Virus record (IMG/VR): IMGVR_UViG_3300022602_000083
Coordinates: 1 to 64,000 of that record
Length of the DNA: 64,000 nucleotides
DNA from: a virus
Direction: 5' to 3' (one strand)
Positions 22,818-28,989 of the stretch are shown one piece after another. Numbering within the stretch: position 1 is the first letter of the stretch; each line of letters opens with the position of its first letter. The notes beneath the pieces were generated by a model. It was not told the DNA's origin. It was given only the letters and a program-made list of their open reading frames with translations, and ran no database searches. The position numbers were made by a program, and so were the translations under genes.

Positions 22818-22999
22818 GTTGTTCTCCTTATTTAGATATTAGGCTGGCTTACCTCCGGTGCCCGCAGGGAAATCTGGACGCCGCAACTTTGGCTCAACAT
22901 CGTCGCACAAAGTAACGTACCTTTGTGGCTGGTTTCTTGCGTACTCGTCTATAGGAGTGAGATATATACAAGAGGTTGGCTTAGCCAGCCCAACATTAT

Positions 23000-23329
23000 C
23001 TATTCAGTAATTATTACTTCGCTTACATCATCTGACTCTAGATTGCTTCTATAGTCAGCCTCAAAGATTTCATTGATTCCTACATGAAAACGATTGAGGA
23101 TACGACGAGGGCGTGAATTGCGACGCTGTGTTGATTCATAGCATCCCATGTAGCTCTCGTGGTAGTATTCATGTCCTTTAAACCGTAGGTTCTTGATTAC
23201 GGTATAAGGTTGAGCTTTTGCTATTCCTTGCCCACAGTTACCACAAGTAACGTAGTCACTGAGGGCATCGTAGCCCTTAGCATCCTCGTCAGTTCGTGAG
23301 TTAACTGTGGCTACCTTTTTCTTTGGCAT
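23000..23329 (-). CDS. Zinc-finger protein
   Basis: A 109-aa protein. VTCGNCGQGI near residue 28 and a later His and Cys in HEYYHESYMGC form a probable zinc site; the C-terminal half has a basic stretch (RNSRPRRILNRFH), as expected of a nucleic-acid binder. An exact 11-bp repeat lies 22 nt upstream of its start. The role is unknown. Confidence 0.6.
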   Translation of the reverse strand: MPKKKVATVNSRTDEDAKGYDALSDYVTCGNCGQGIAKAQPYTVIKNLRFKGHEYYHESYMGCYESTQRRNSRPRRILNRFHVGINEIFEADYRSNLESDDVSEVIITE

Positions 23330-23350
23330 TGGGTTCCCTTTCTCAGGAAT

Positions 23351-23361
23351 TGTTTGTGTTG
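23351..23361 (-). repeat. 11-bp repeat CAACACAAACA, copy 5
   Basis: Exact copy in a short intergenic space, 22 nt before the zinc-finger gene starting at 23329. Confidence 0.8.
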
Positions 23362-23363
23362 AG

Positions 23364-23837
23364 TTAGTTCTGCATCAATGATGCAGACATTGCTGTACTG
23401 CTCTGCAGTAACCCTTTAAAGGTCTCTGCTTTCATGCCATTAGCTAAACCAACGGCAATATTTTTGATGAGGCTGCTCGGTGTTGTACTTGGTGTGCGTA
23501 GAACGATTGCTTTAGCAAGATCTGTTTTATCATACGCATACGCAATCGCCGCACCATACTCACACAATAGAGTTAGGTTTGAATCATCTGGTGAACATGA
23601 ACTAATGGTTCTTGTTAGTACTTTCAAACTCTGACCAGGATCAGCGTTAACTAGATGGTTTAACACCGCATCTCTGAAGTTACTATCCCTAAGAGAGTTT
23701 TCTAACAATGAGGTAGGTAAGTACCCTATTTGTAACCCATTCGCATGCTCTGCGACATTCTTTATCTCAGTAACCTGAAGCAGAGATACCTTCTTATCTT
23801 TATCGTAAGCAACTAGATCCTTATATTGATTGGACAT
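23364..23837 (-). CDS. Hypothetical helical protein, weak DUF4192 resemblance
   Basis: A 157-aa protein. The C-terminal half (TLLCEYGAAIAYAYDKTDLAKAI followed by helices) resembles, weakly, the helical part of DUF4192 seen at 18018-18473. It overlaps the next gene by 17 nt. The function is unknown. Confidence 0.5.
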   Translation of the reverse strand: MSNQYKDLVAYDKDKKVSLLQVTEIKNVAEHANGLQIGYLPTSLLENSLRDSNFRDAVLNHLVNADPGQSLKVLTRTISSCSPDDSNLTLLCEYGAAIAYAYDKTDLAKAIVLRTPSTTPSSLIKNIAVGLANGMKAETFKGLLQSSTAMSASLMQN

Positions 23838-24555
23838 GGTTTGCTAACATCCTTTCTAGTTCAGTTAGTGGTTTCTTATATATGTTGCCATTCTGTACTC
23901 TGATAGGGGAACCATCCCAAAGTACAGAAACCTTGTTTGCGCCATACAGGCGTTTCTTTCTACCGCTGCAGCTATAGCAAACTTGAGCACGTTTAATAGT
24001 ATGTCCTTTGATAATGCCGTGCTCACATGGAACGTAATGCCATCTTGATCCCGCATATCCCATAGACATATCAGGGTGTTTTGTACAGGATAGAGCACCT
24101 TCGTCATTGAAGGTACCGTCCCAACAAGTATTGCCCTGACACCAGCTATCCACAAGACCAGTAGATGAGCATTGCCTACAACCCATCAACTTTCCTGGCT
24201 TGGTAGGTGCATCACGCTCGGTGATATAGAACTTAAAATTACGGCGGTTAACTTGCACACCGGCATACTTCCAGATCGTATATCTAAGAGACTGTGAATC
24301 AAGGGAACTGAATGATCCACCCCAATGTGTTGATACCTGACCACCTTCAAGTGTCATAGTATCGTCAGGGTGGATAGTGATAAGTGGGTGATAATTAGTC
24401 CATTTATTAACTATTTGGATGTCACCAGATTTATTCCACTTATTGGCATATCGAACACGATTACGCTGACCGTCATACAATGTGCGGTCCCATTTACTAC
24501 GCCCATTGGCAAGATAGTCTTGCCACTCAGCGTATGTATATACTCTCCAACTCAT
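23821..24555 (-). CDS. Hypothetical Cys-rich protein
   Basis: A 244-aa protein. The N-terminal half is Trp/Tyr-rich and beta-like. The middle and C-terminal part has several Cys/His pairs (CRQC, CQGNTC, CTKH, PCEHG, CYSC), at least two zinc sites in the layout. The central Cys-rich region could be a DnaJ-like or RNA-binding module. It starts in an ATGA overlap. The family is unknown. Confidence 0.6.
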   Translation of the reverse strand: MSWRVYTYAEWQDYLANGRSKWDRTLYDGQRNRVRYANKWNKSGDIQIVNKWTNYHPLITIHPDDTMTLEGGQVSTHWGGSFSSLDSQSLRYTIWKYAGVQVNRRNFKFYITERDAPTKPGKLMGCRQCSSTGLVDSWCQGNTCWDGTFNDEGALSCTKHPDMSMGYAGSRWHYVPCEHGIIKGHTIKRAQVCYSCSGRKKRLYGANKVSVLWDGSPIRVQNGNIYKKPLTELERMLANHVQSI

Positions 24556-24854
24556 TGTGCCTCCATTGTCTCGAATAAGCCTACTGGCTCTGGGTCTGAC
24601 ATGTCAACATACTGGAACTCAATAAGTTGCTCCAGCGTGCGTTCGGATGTTTGTGTTGGGACATCATCTGTCCACCAAGTAGATGTGAGCGAGAGCACAC
24701 TTGACTCAGGCTTGAGTAGTTTAAGTGCTACACCTAAGCCATCAACTAAACCATCAAAGTATGCACGGCTAAGCTGGTGCTCCTCGAAGCGTAGGTCATC
24801 CTGTGCTTCAATGATGCCACGTTCAATAGCTTTAACTATCTTCTTACGCTTCAT
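24552..24854 (-). CDS. Hypothetical protein
   Basis: A 100-aa protein with a basic N-terminal helix (KRKKIVKAIERGIIEA) and an acidic C-terminus. It contains an exact 11-bp repeat read as Pro-Thr-Gln-Thr. ATGA overlaps exist on both sides. Confidence 0.6.
   Translation of the reverse strand: MKRKKIVKAIERGIIEAQDDLRFEEHQLSRAYFDGLVDGLGVALKLLKPESSVLSLTSTWWTDDVPTQTSERTLEQLIEFQYVDMSDPEPVGLFETMEAQ
24648..24658 (-). repeat. 11-bp repeat CAACACAAACA, copy 6
   Basis: Exact copy inside the 100-aa gene. Confidence 0.8.
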
Positions 24855-25111
24855 GCTTGTGCCTTAACTAGGATGCTGTGTGCATCAGCCTTGAATACTT
24901 TACCCGTCTTCCAATGAGGAATTGATGGGTGTGTTGCTGTACCGCCAGCAGCCTTCCAAGCTTCACGCTTTTCATAACTCTTGGCTGTACGACCATTGAC
25001 ATGGGTGAAGTTTGTCTTCTCCATCTGCTTTGGTCCTGGGTTCTTCTTAACGGCTTTGCCGTTCTTGCGATCACCAGAGGTGCTTACTTTTGCTTGTGTA
25101 ACTTTTGCCAT
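24851..25111 (-). CDS. Hypothetical basic protein
   Basis: An 86-aa Lys-rich, probably disordered protein with an AAAGGGG site upstream. Short repeated patterns (GKAVKKNPGPKQ, GRTAKSYEKREAWKAAGG) suggest nucleic-acid contact. The function is unknown. Confidence 0.55.
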   Translation of the reverse strand: MAKVTQAKVSTSGDRKNGKAVKKNPGPKQMEKTNFTHVNGRTAKSYEKREAWKAAGGTATHPSIPHWKTGKVFKADAHSILVKAQA

Positions 25112-25132
25112 TTTAATGGCCCCTTTCGGAGG

Positions 25133-25285
25133 TTAGTTGGTTGCCTCTACACCTACGTGTAGAGTAGTGATGCCGTCATTTAACAGCATCAATGCTTCTT
25201 GTCTTGTGCAGCCATGAAATAGTTGGGCCTCAATAATAAATAAGGCTTTATCCAACCAGTTATCTGTTGTAATTTCAACTGACAT
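25133..25285 (-). CDS. Small hypothetical protein (50 aa)
   Basis: ATG with AAAGG upstream. The product is an acidic alpha-helical protein with one Cys. It fills the space between the tRNA and the Lys-rich gene. No family is recognised. Confidence 0.5.
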   Translation of the reverse strand: MSVEITTDNWLDKALFIIEAQLFHGCTRQEALMLLNDGITTLHVGVEATN

Positions 25286-25416
25286 TGCTATGACCTTTCT
25301 CACGGTATAAGTAATGAGCAGTTTTAATAGACATGCTCAGGTCTTCTAGTGTTGAGGGGAAAAGGGGGAATTTCGTGCCACGGCACTCCCATACACCCAC
25401 AGGTACCTCACTAGCG

Positions 25417-25489
25417 TGCCCCCGGCTGGAATTGAACCAGCAACACCCACCTTAGGACGATGGTGTTCTATCCATTGAACTACGGGGGC
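25417..25489 (-). tRNA. tRNA-Arg, anticodon CCU
   Basis: A 73-nt cloverleaf: acceptor GCCCCCG/CGGGGGC, D-arm GTTC/GAAC, anticodon stem CCATC/GGTGG with loop GTCCTAA (anticodon CCT in DNA), T-arm GCTGG/CCAGC with loop TTCAATT, discriminator A. CCA is not encoded. It reads AGG codons, so it may serve codons under-supplied by the host. Confidence 0.9.
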
Positions 25490-25533
25490 AGGTGAGCAGT
25501 TTTACCTCAGGTCATACTCAGGACCAAATCTAT

Positions 25534-25821
25534 CTATGACAATAGACCGTGCAGTTCTTCTGAAGAAAGGATGCGGTCAGTTGGTTGAGGCCAATTAACC
25601 CAGCCCTCTGGCTGTTCCTGTCCTTCTTCAAGCCATGGGGAAATACGAACTGCGTAAGGAACCTCCATTAGTCCTACTTCTGGATTTCCTGTGCCATTTT
25701 TGAATGCTTCTAGCGTAGCCTTGTAGATATCGTCTACATTATTGGCCGCTTCTACATCCATAATGACTTGTGTAGCAACCATCATGGACACACGATGTGT
25801 GTATGTCGTTTGCTTAGTCAT
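25534..25821 (-). CDS. Hypothetical protein
   Basis: A 95-aa protein. The ATG at 25821 has AAAGGG upstream; a longer reading would run into the 11-bp repeat. SMMVATQVIMDVEAANNVDDIYKATLEAFKNG is strand-helix-like, and the C-terminus is acidic with SSEELHGLLS. Similar short alpha/beta proteins are common in actinophages. The function is unknown. Confidence 0.6.
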   Translation of the reverse strand: MTKQTTYTHRVSMMVATQVIMDVEAANNVDDIYKATLEAFKNGTGNPEVGLMEVPYAVRISPWLEEGQEQPEGWVNWPQPTDRILSSEELHGLLS

Positions 25822-25850
25822 TTGTATCCCTTTCTGTATGTTTTGCGGAT

Positions 25851-25861
25851 TGTTTGTGTTG
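25851..25861 (-). repeat. 11-bp repeat CAACACAAACA, copy 7
   Basis: Exact copy 30 nt upstream of the gene starting at 25821. Confidence 0.8.
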
Positions 25862-26170
25862 GTGCATGCATGGTTTATACTCCCCATACTATGTGAGTTT
25901 ATGTGCATACTATTCCTGTAACACTACTTGGGACAAGCCATCATCGTGTTGAGCCCACGAAGTCTCAACGAGGATGAAGGTTCAACCAGGACGGGTCGGA
26001 TACACCTATTAGCGAACTCATAAGAGTTGCGTTCGGAGCCTTAGCAGAACGTCTCCCTAACTCTTCCTTTCGTGCGGATATGTATGTCTTGGATTGCTAT
26101 GCAATCCGAGGCCAGGACAGACCACAGTGATTACTCATCGAGTGTGCTGTCGAGGCTTCGCATGGCATAG
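25862..26170 (-). other. Gene-free stretch with several hairpins
   Basis: No reading frame with a start and ribosome-binding site is convincing. Perfect hairpins are seen: GTTGAG...CTCAAC around 25950, GGATTGC/GCAATCC near 26092-26108, and AACTC/GAGTT near 26020. A possible TATAAA box lies near 25873 on the minus strand. The stretch follows the terminator at 26175-26213. It could hold a non-coding RNA or a control region. Confidence 0.4.
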
Positions 26171-26213
26171 AAAATAGGCGGGGGAGCGTACCCTCTGTCG
26201 CTCAACCCCGCCT
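26171..26213 (-). terminator. Intrinsic terminator of the WhiB-containing operon
   Basis: On the minus strand AGGCGGGG (26213-26206) pairs with CCCCGCCT (26183-26176), followed by ATTTTC. It starts 7 nt after the last gene of the WhiB-containing group, so it separates this group from the rest of the leftward region. Confidence 0.75.
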
Positions 26214-26220
26214 TTCTCAG

Positions 26221-26364
26221 TTAAAGTTCTACTGCTATCCAAAAGCATAGGAAATCTAAACTAATGTAATATTTATCAATAGAGAAGCCAACGGCAAAGC
26301 GTTTAGACATGCCCATCTGTAACCAATACTTGTTGGCTATTCTAATCTCAGTACTCTTTATCAT
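26221..26364 (-). CDS. Small hydrophobic C-terminal protein (47 aa)
   Basis: Starts in a TAATG overlap and ends 7 nt before a terminator. The C-terminal half is hydrophobic (YISLDFLCFWIAVEL) and may contact a membrane. No family is recognised. Confidence 0.5.
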   Translation of the reverse strand: MIKSTEIRIANKYWLQMGMSKRFAVGFSIDKYYISLDFLCFWIAVEL

Positions 26365-26618
26365 TAGTGCTCACGCTCCTCATATGCCTGTAATGCATAC
26401 TGTAGGTTGTTGAAATACTCACCACGATGGCAGGTACCACGGGCGTGGTTGTATGTCCACACTACAAAGGGGTCATATTCACTGCGTGGGGCTAGGCACA
26501 GCACCACATCGGTGTATTCGTCGGCTTGTTTGTGTTGGAGCACTGTTGCCCCTGTGGACTTACCACCATCACCCTGCAATACTATGCCGGGTTTGATTGT
26601 GCTTACATCTTCTCCCAT
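26364..26618 (-). CDS. Hypothetical protein
   Basis: An 84-aa protein. The ATG at 26618 has GGAGG and overlaps the previous stop (TAATG). It contains an exact 11-bp repeat, encoded in frame as Gln-His-Lys-Gln. The C-terminal part has NHARGTCHRGEYF. The function is unknown. Confidence 0.6.
   Translation of the reverse strand: MGEDVSTIKPGIVLQGDGGKSTGATVLQHKQADEYTDVVLCLAPRSEYDPFVVWTYNHARGTCHRGEYFNNLQYALQAYEEREH
26527..26537 (-). repeat. 11-bp repeat CAACACAAACA, copy 8
   Basis: Exact copy inside the 84-aa gene, in a third reading frame relative to the other coding copies. Confidence 0.8.
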
Positions 26619-26851
26619 TATTCCTCCAGTAGGTCTATGTCTACCACCGGTGTGGTAGAACGGATTTTGCGGGTGCCATTGAGCGACCACTCAATAAGCA
26701 TAGGTTCACCAATAACAGCATGCTTAATCTGTATGTATGGTGTCCACTCTAAATCCCTGACTAAGAACTCACCTTGGTCAGGAATACGGCGGAATATCTT
26801 TTTCTTTGGGTCTATCTCATAGGTACTGTTCTTAGTTATTACTTGGTACAT
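26618..26851 (-). CDS. Hypothetical protein
   Basis: A 77-aa beta-rich protein. The ATG at 26851 is preceded by AAGGAG. It starts inside the end of the previous gene and ends in a TAATG overlap. The pattern YEIDPKKKIFRRIPDQGEF suggests a small beta-barrel-like protein. The family is unknown. Confidence 0.6.
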   Translation of the reverse strand: MYQVITKNSTYEIDPKKKIFRRIPDQGEFLVRDLEWTPYIQIKHAVIGEPMLIEWSLNGTRKIRSTTPVVDIDLLEE

Positions 26852-26990
26852 GCCAGTCTCCTTGTACGATGGCTTGCTGTGTCTTAAGTGTGTGTACATC
26901 TAACTTAAGTCGGGTTATCTCAAGAGCCATAGCCTGTGCTTGTATAGTCAGTTCCACTAGGCGTTGCTCCATTGCTCTCTTCTTACGCAC
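26832..26990 (-). CDS. Small coiled-coil protein (52 aa)
   Basis: GTG start with AAAGGAG, both inside the end of the WhiB gene. The heptad pattern of leucine/isoleucine/methionine through residues 9-42 predicts a short coiled coil. It may pair with the WhiB-like protein, which is speculation. Confidence 0.5.
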   Translation of the reverse strand: MRKKRAMEQRLVELTIQAQAMALEITRLKLDVHTLKTQQAIVQGDWHVPSNN

Positions 26991-27315
26991 TGATTCTCTC
27001 CTTTCTGTATAGGTTGGCTAATACCTGCTCTAATGAAAAGCAGGGTGTATTCATTGTGATAGCACCACGCTCTTCGGGTGTAGTGCCACCTTGGATTGAG
27101 TAACGATCATCTCTACTGACTGCGTCAGCAAGGCATTGTTGCTTGACTGGACAATCCGCACAGATACGCTTAGCTTCTGCTGCACGAGCCAGTTTGGCTG
27201 GGCCACGCTCATATACGCCGTAGTAGAAGATGTCCGTGTCCATACCTTTGCACTTGGCATCTTCGTGCCAACTGAGGTCTGCCCAGTCTGCTGAATGGTA
27301 GATTGCATCGCTCAC
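26983..27315 (-). CDS. whiB: WhiB-family transcriptional regulator
   Basis: A 110-aa protein. It carries the four iron-sulfur cysteines in the WhiB order: C22, C52, C55 and C61 (C-x29-C-x2-C-x5-C), then IQGG in place of the usual GVWGG turn and a PEER motif. WhiB proteins bind an [4Fe-4S] cluster and modify sigma factor use. Phage copies (for example TM4 WhiBTM4) repress host WhiB and block superinfection. GTG start at 27315 with GGAC upstream. Confidence 0.85.
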   Translation of the reverse strand: MSDAIYHSADWADLSWHEDAKCKGMDTDIFYYGVYERGPAKLARAAEAKRICADCPVKQQCLADAVSRDDRYSIQGGTTPEERGAITMNTPCFSLEQVLANLYRKERISA

Positions 27316-27425
27316 TCTTTGTCCTCTCTGAAATCCCAATCTTCTTGGTCAATCTTGTACTGACGCTCGATCAGGATAGCAGCTAACGACAGTACGATCA
27401 ACAGTACGATAAATAATCCAAACAT
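27312..27425 (-). CDS. Small single-TM protein (37 aa)
   Basis: ATG with AGGAAG upstream. Residues 2-19 form a hydrophobic helix and the C-terminus is acidic and charged. It ends in a GTGA overlap with WhiB and is probably a membrane micropeptide. Confidence 0.5.
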   Translation of the reverse strand: MFGLFIVLLIVLSLAAILIERQYKIDQEDWDFREDKE

Positions 27426-27470
27426 AATGCTTCCTTTCTTATAGAGGGTAAGAGGCACACAGGATTACAT

Positions 27471-27635
27471 TTACGCCAGCACTTGGCGACCTGTGTACCT
27501 CTCGTCCGCTACAACTGGAGAAAAATCGGCGGGGACTTTGACAGTCTTAGATAAAGAGATAGAAGAAGAAGAACAACCACAAGATAGAGTTACCTTGATA
27601 GTAATCTTATGAGTAGTAGTGATAGTAGTAGTCAT
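27471..27635 (-). CDS. Small Thr/Ser-rich protein (54 aa)
   Basis: Starts in an ATGA overlap with the preceding gene. The N-terminus is a run of Thr, and CGCSSSSIS in the middle could bind metal. It fills an otherwise empty gap; coding status is inferred from the overlap. Confidence 0.45.
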   Translation of the reverse strand: MTTTITTTHKITIKVTLSCGCSSSSISLSKTVKVPADFSPVVADERYTGRQVLA

Positions 27636-27835
27636 CTGCCAGAACTCCTTCCATTTAATAGGTCAGGGCTATCTGCCTTGACATAGGTAAAGCCTTGCTT
27701 AGGCATCAAGATAAGGCGAAAGCCCGCCATACGATCTCTAATGCCCTTAGATACACACTCACTAGCCATACAATAGGCATAGCCAGCCTCTATACGCTCA
27801 GGGCTAACCAAAGCGTCACAATACGGACAATTCAT
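27632..27835 (-). CDS. Zinc-ribbon protein
   Basis: A 67-aa protein with CPYC at the N-terminus and YCMASEC about 18 residues later, a four-Cys zinc ribbon. AGGAGG lies before the ATG. It is the first gene of the leftward group and lies just downstream of the AGTAATAAC direct repeats, so it may respond to them. The role is unknown. Confidence 0.6.
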   Translation of the reverse strand: MNCPYCDALVSPERIEAGYAYCMASECVSKGIRDRMAGFRLILMPKQGFTYVKADSPDLLNGRSSGR

Positions 27836-27848
27836 AATAACCTCCTAG

Positions 27849-27967
27849 TAGTAATAAAGTAATAGCCATACAACACCAGTAATAACAGCACCCAAAGAGT
27901 TCACCAGTAATAACCTGACAGCCCCAAAGACTGCACTAGTAATAACCTGATAACAGCACCCGAAGGG
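27849..27967. repeat. Iteron-like direct repeats with core AGTAATAAC
   Basis: Three longer units (27874-27900, 27902-27932, 27934-27967) share CAC[C/T]AGTAATAAC and a downstream AGCACCC or CAGCCCC, spaced 28 and 32 nt; a partial unit with TAGTAATAAAG sits at 27849. The form resembles iterons or a multi-site operator. Confidence 0.55.
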
Positions 27968-28033
27968 TACGCTAGACCTGGTTGTACGGCTATGAAGCCA
28001 CACGGCTACGCAGCCAGTGGCTTAAAATGAGTG

Positions 28034-28048
28034 GGGTAATCTCTCGCT
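28034..28048. repeat. Arm of 15-bp inverted repeat (left)
   Basis: GGGTAATCTCTCGCT; the perfect reverse complement lies at 28729-28743, on the other side of the gene 28166-28648. Confidence 0.6.
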
Positions 28049-28131
28049 TGGGGATTGCAGGACTGTAATCGCTGCTACAGGTGTTCCACCCCATCTATAC
28101 CCATAGGGGCTACCTATGAGCATAGAAAGGG

Positions 28132-28152
28132 CGGGGGACAATACAGCCCCCG
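28132..28152 (-). terminator. Terminator hairpin after the 28648 gene
   Basis: CGGGGG and CCCCCG arms with a 9-nt loop lie 14 nt beyond the gene end, followed on the minus strand by CCCTTTCT. The T-run is weak. Confidence 0.5.
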
Positions 28153-28165
28153 ACCTTCCACCCTA

Positions 28166-28648
28166 TTAGACTAGGGAATCTACCTTGATAGAAGGCGCAA
28201 GCAACGCCAATTTCTCACGGATAGACATAAGCAAGAGGGATTCCTTCTCGCTATCCTCTGAAACAGCCAGAGTTAGATTGTTCAGAGCAGAGTTGATAGC
28301 CTTGTATTGGGCTAACAACGATGGTGCTGGCTTGACTGCCTGTGACTTAACACGCATCAACTCGGCAATCATAGCCGTCTCGTTATCCTGCACTACAATC
28401 TCGTTGTAATGCTCCCCAATAAATGCGGGGGACAACAGGCTCACAGCGATACCCGATTGAGTATGGTAGTAAGCAGCATAGACGAAGCCAACAGCAGACT
28501 TCTTGGTGAAATAGCCCAAGATGTCTGATGGCTTAGCGTCTGGGTACGCCTTGAATAGTGGGGAGATAGTGTCTATCTTCCACTGCTTGGCATTGTTAAA
28601 CAAGCCGGCAATAGCCTTGGCTTGGTCCTGCATTGTGGTTGTGGTCAT
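28166..28648 (-). CDS. Hypothetical protein of the strand-switch region
   Basis: A 160-aa soluble, mostly helical protein. The ATG at 28648 has GGAGAGG upstream; longer readings start in the noncoding region. It stands alone between two gene-poor stretches and has its own terminator, so it is an independent unit. It could bind the repeats on either side (for example as replication or repressor protein), but no DNA-binding motif is visible. Confidence 0.6.
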   Translation of the reverse strand: MTTTTMQDQAKAIAGLFNNAKQWKIDTISPLFKAYPDAKPSDILGYFTKKSAVGFVYAAYYHTQSGIAVSLLSPAFIGEHYNEIVVQDNETAMIAELMRVKSQAVKPAPSLLAQYKAINSALNNLTLAVSEDSEKESLLLMSIREKLALLAPSIKVDSLV

Positions 28649-28680
28649 AATGACCTCTCCGCTAGGGACACTCGCCCTAG

Positions 28681-28730
28681 TCGCCCCCACCTATGGGGTC
28701 GAACCATAGCCACGCCTATCGTGTGGGGAG
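28681..28730 (-). other. tRNA-like minihelix (T-arm plus acceptor-like stem)
   Basis: On the minus strand CTATGG-TTCGACC-CCATAG forms a perfect T-arm, followed directly by GTGGGGG, which pairs with an upstream TCCCCAC. D and anticodon arms are absent, so it is not a functional tRNA. It could be a remnant, a tRNA-like control element or an attachment-site core. Confidence 0.35.
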
Positions 28731-28743
28731 CGAGAGATTACCC
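28729..28743. repeat. Arm of 15-bp inverted repeat (right)
   Basis: AGCGAGAGATTACCC, exact reverse complement of 28034-28048. Confidence 0.6.
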
Positions 28744-28989
28744 TTACTCTTCCTTCTGCCCCGCTTGGGTTACACCTATGATTTAACACCCCCTACCCTT
28801 AAACACCCTGCTACCCATGATTCGGGCAGACGAGATAGATGGTTGGATGTTTTTGGGCTAATACAGTGGCCTAAGGTGACGGGCATCACAGGCGGGAAAA
28901 TTGGGGCAGCTGTGGAGCTATGAGCATAGGGTGGAAATTTTTTGGGGGTAGCTGGGGAGTAGGCAGTGGCTAAGTGGTAGAGTTACACC

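Larger units (their letters stand above)
27836..28131. other. Gene-free region with repeats and hairpins
   Basis: Holds the AGTAATAAC direct repeats (27849-27967), two tandem GGCTA..AGCC hairpin units (27988-28018), one arm of a 15-bp inverted repeat (28034-28048) and the palindrome CTATGAGCATAG (28114-28125). No credible gene is seen. It lies near the leftward/rightward switch and is a candidate replication origin or control region. Confidence 0.5.
28649..28989. other. Divergent control region between leftward and rightward genes
   Basis: No gene is supported. The stretch carries a T-arm-like minihelix (28681-28730), the right arm of the 15-bp inverted repeat (28729-28743), G-rich tracts and a second CTATGAGCATAG palindrome (28918-28929). 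It should hold the promoters of the leftward gene at 28648 and the rightward gene at 28990, although no clear -10/-35 pair was found. Confidence 0.5.

Noticed and set aside
18000-26537. The 11-bp motif as a promoter element in every copy
   Set aside because: Only the copy at 18000 has a plausible -35 and -10 pair around it; five exact copies lie inside genes far from any start.
27632-27835. Small subunit of RNA polymerase or DksA-like regulator
   Set aside because: Only a four-Cys zinc ribbon is visible; the DksA coiled coil and acidic tip are missing.
27849-27967. CRISPR array at the AGTAATAAC repeats
   Set aside because: Repeats are short and imperfect, spacers are too small and irregular, and no cas genes are present.
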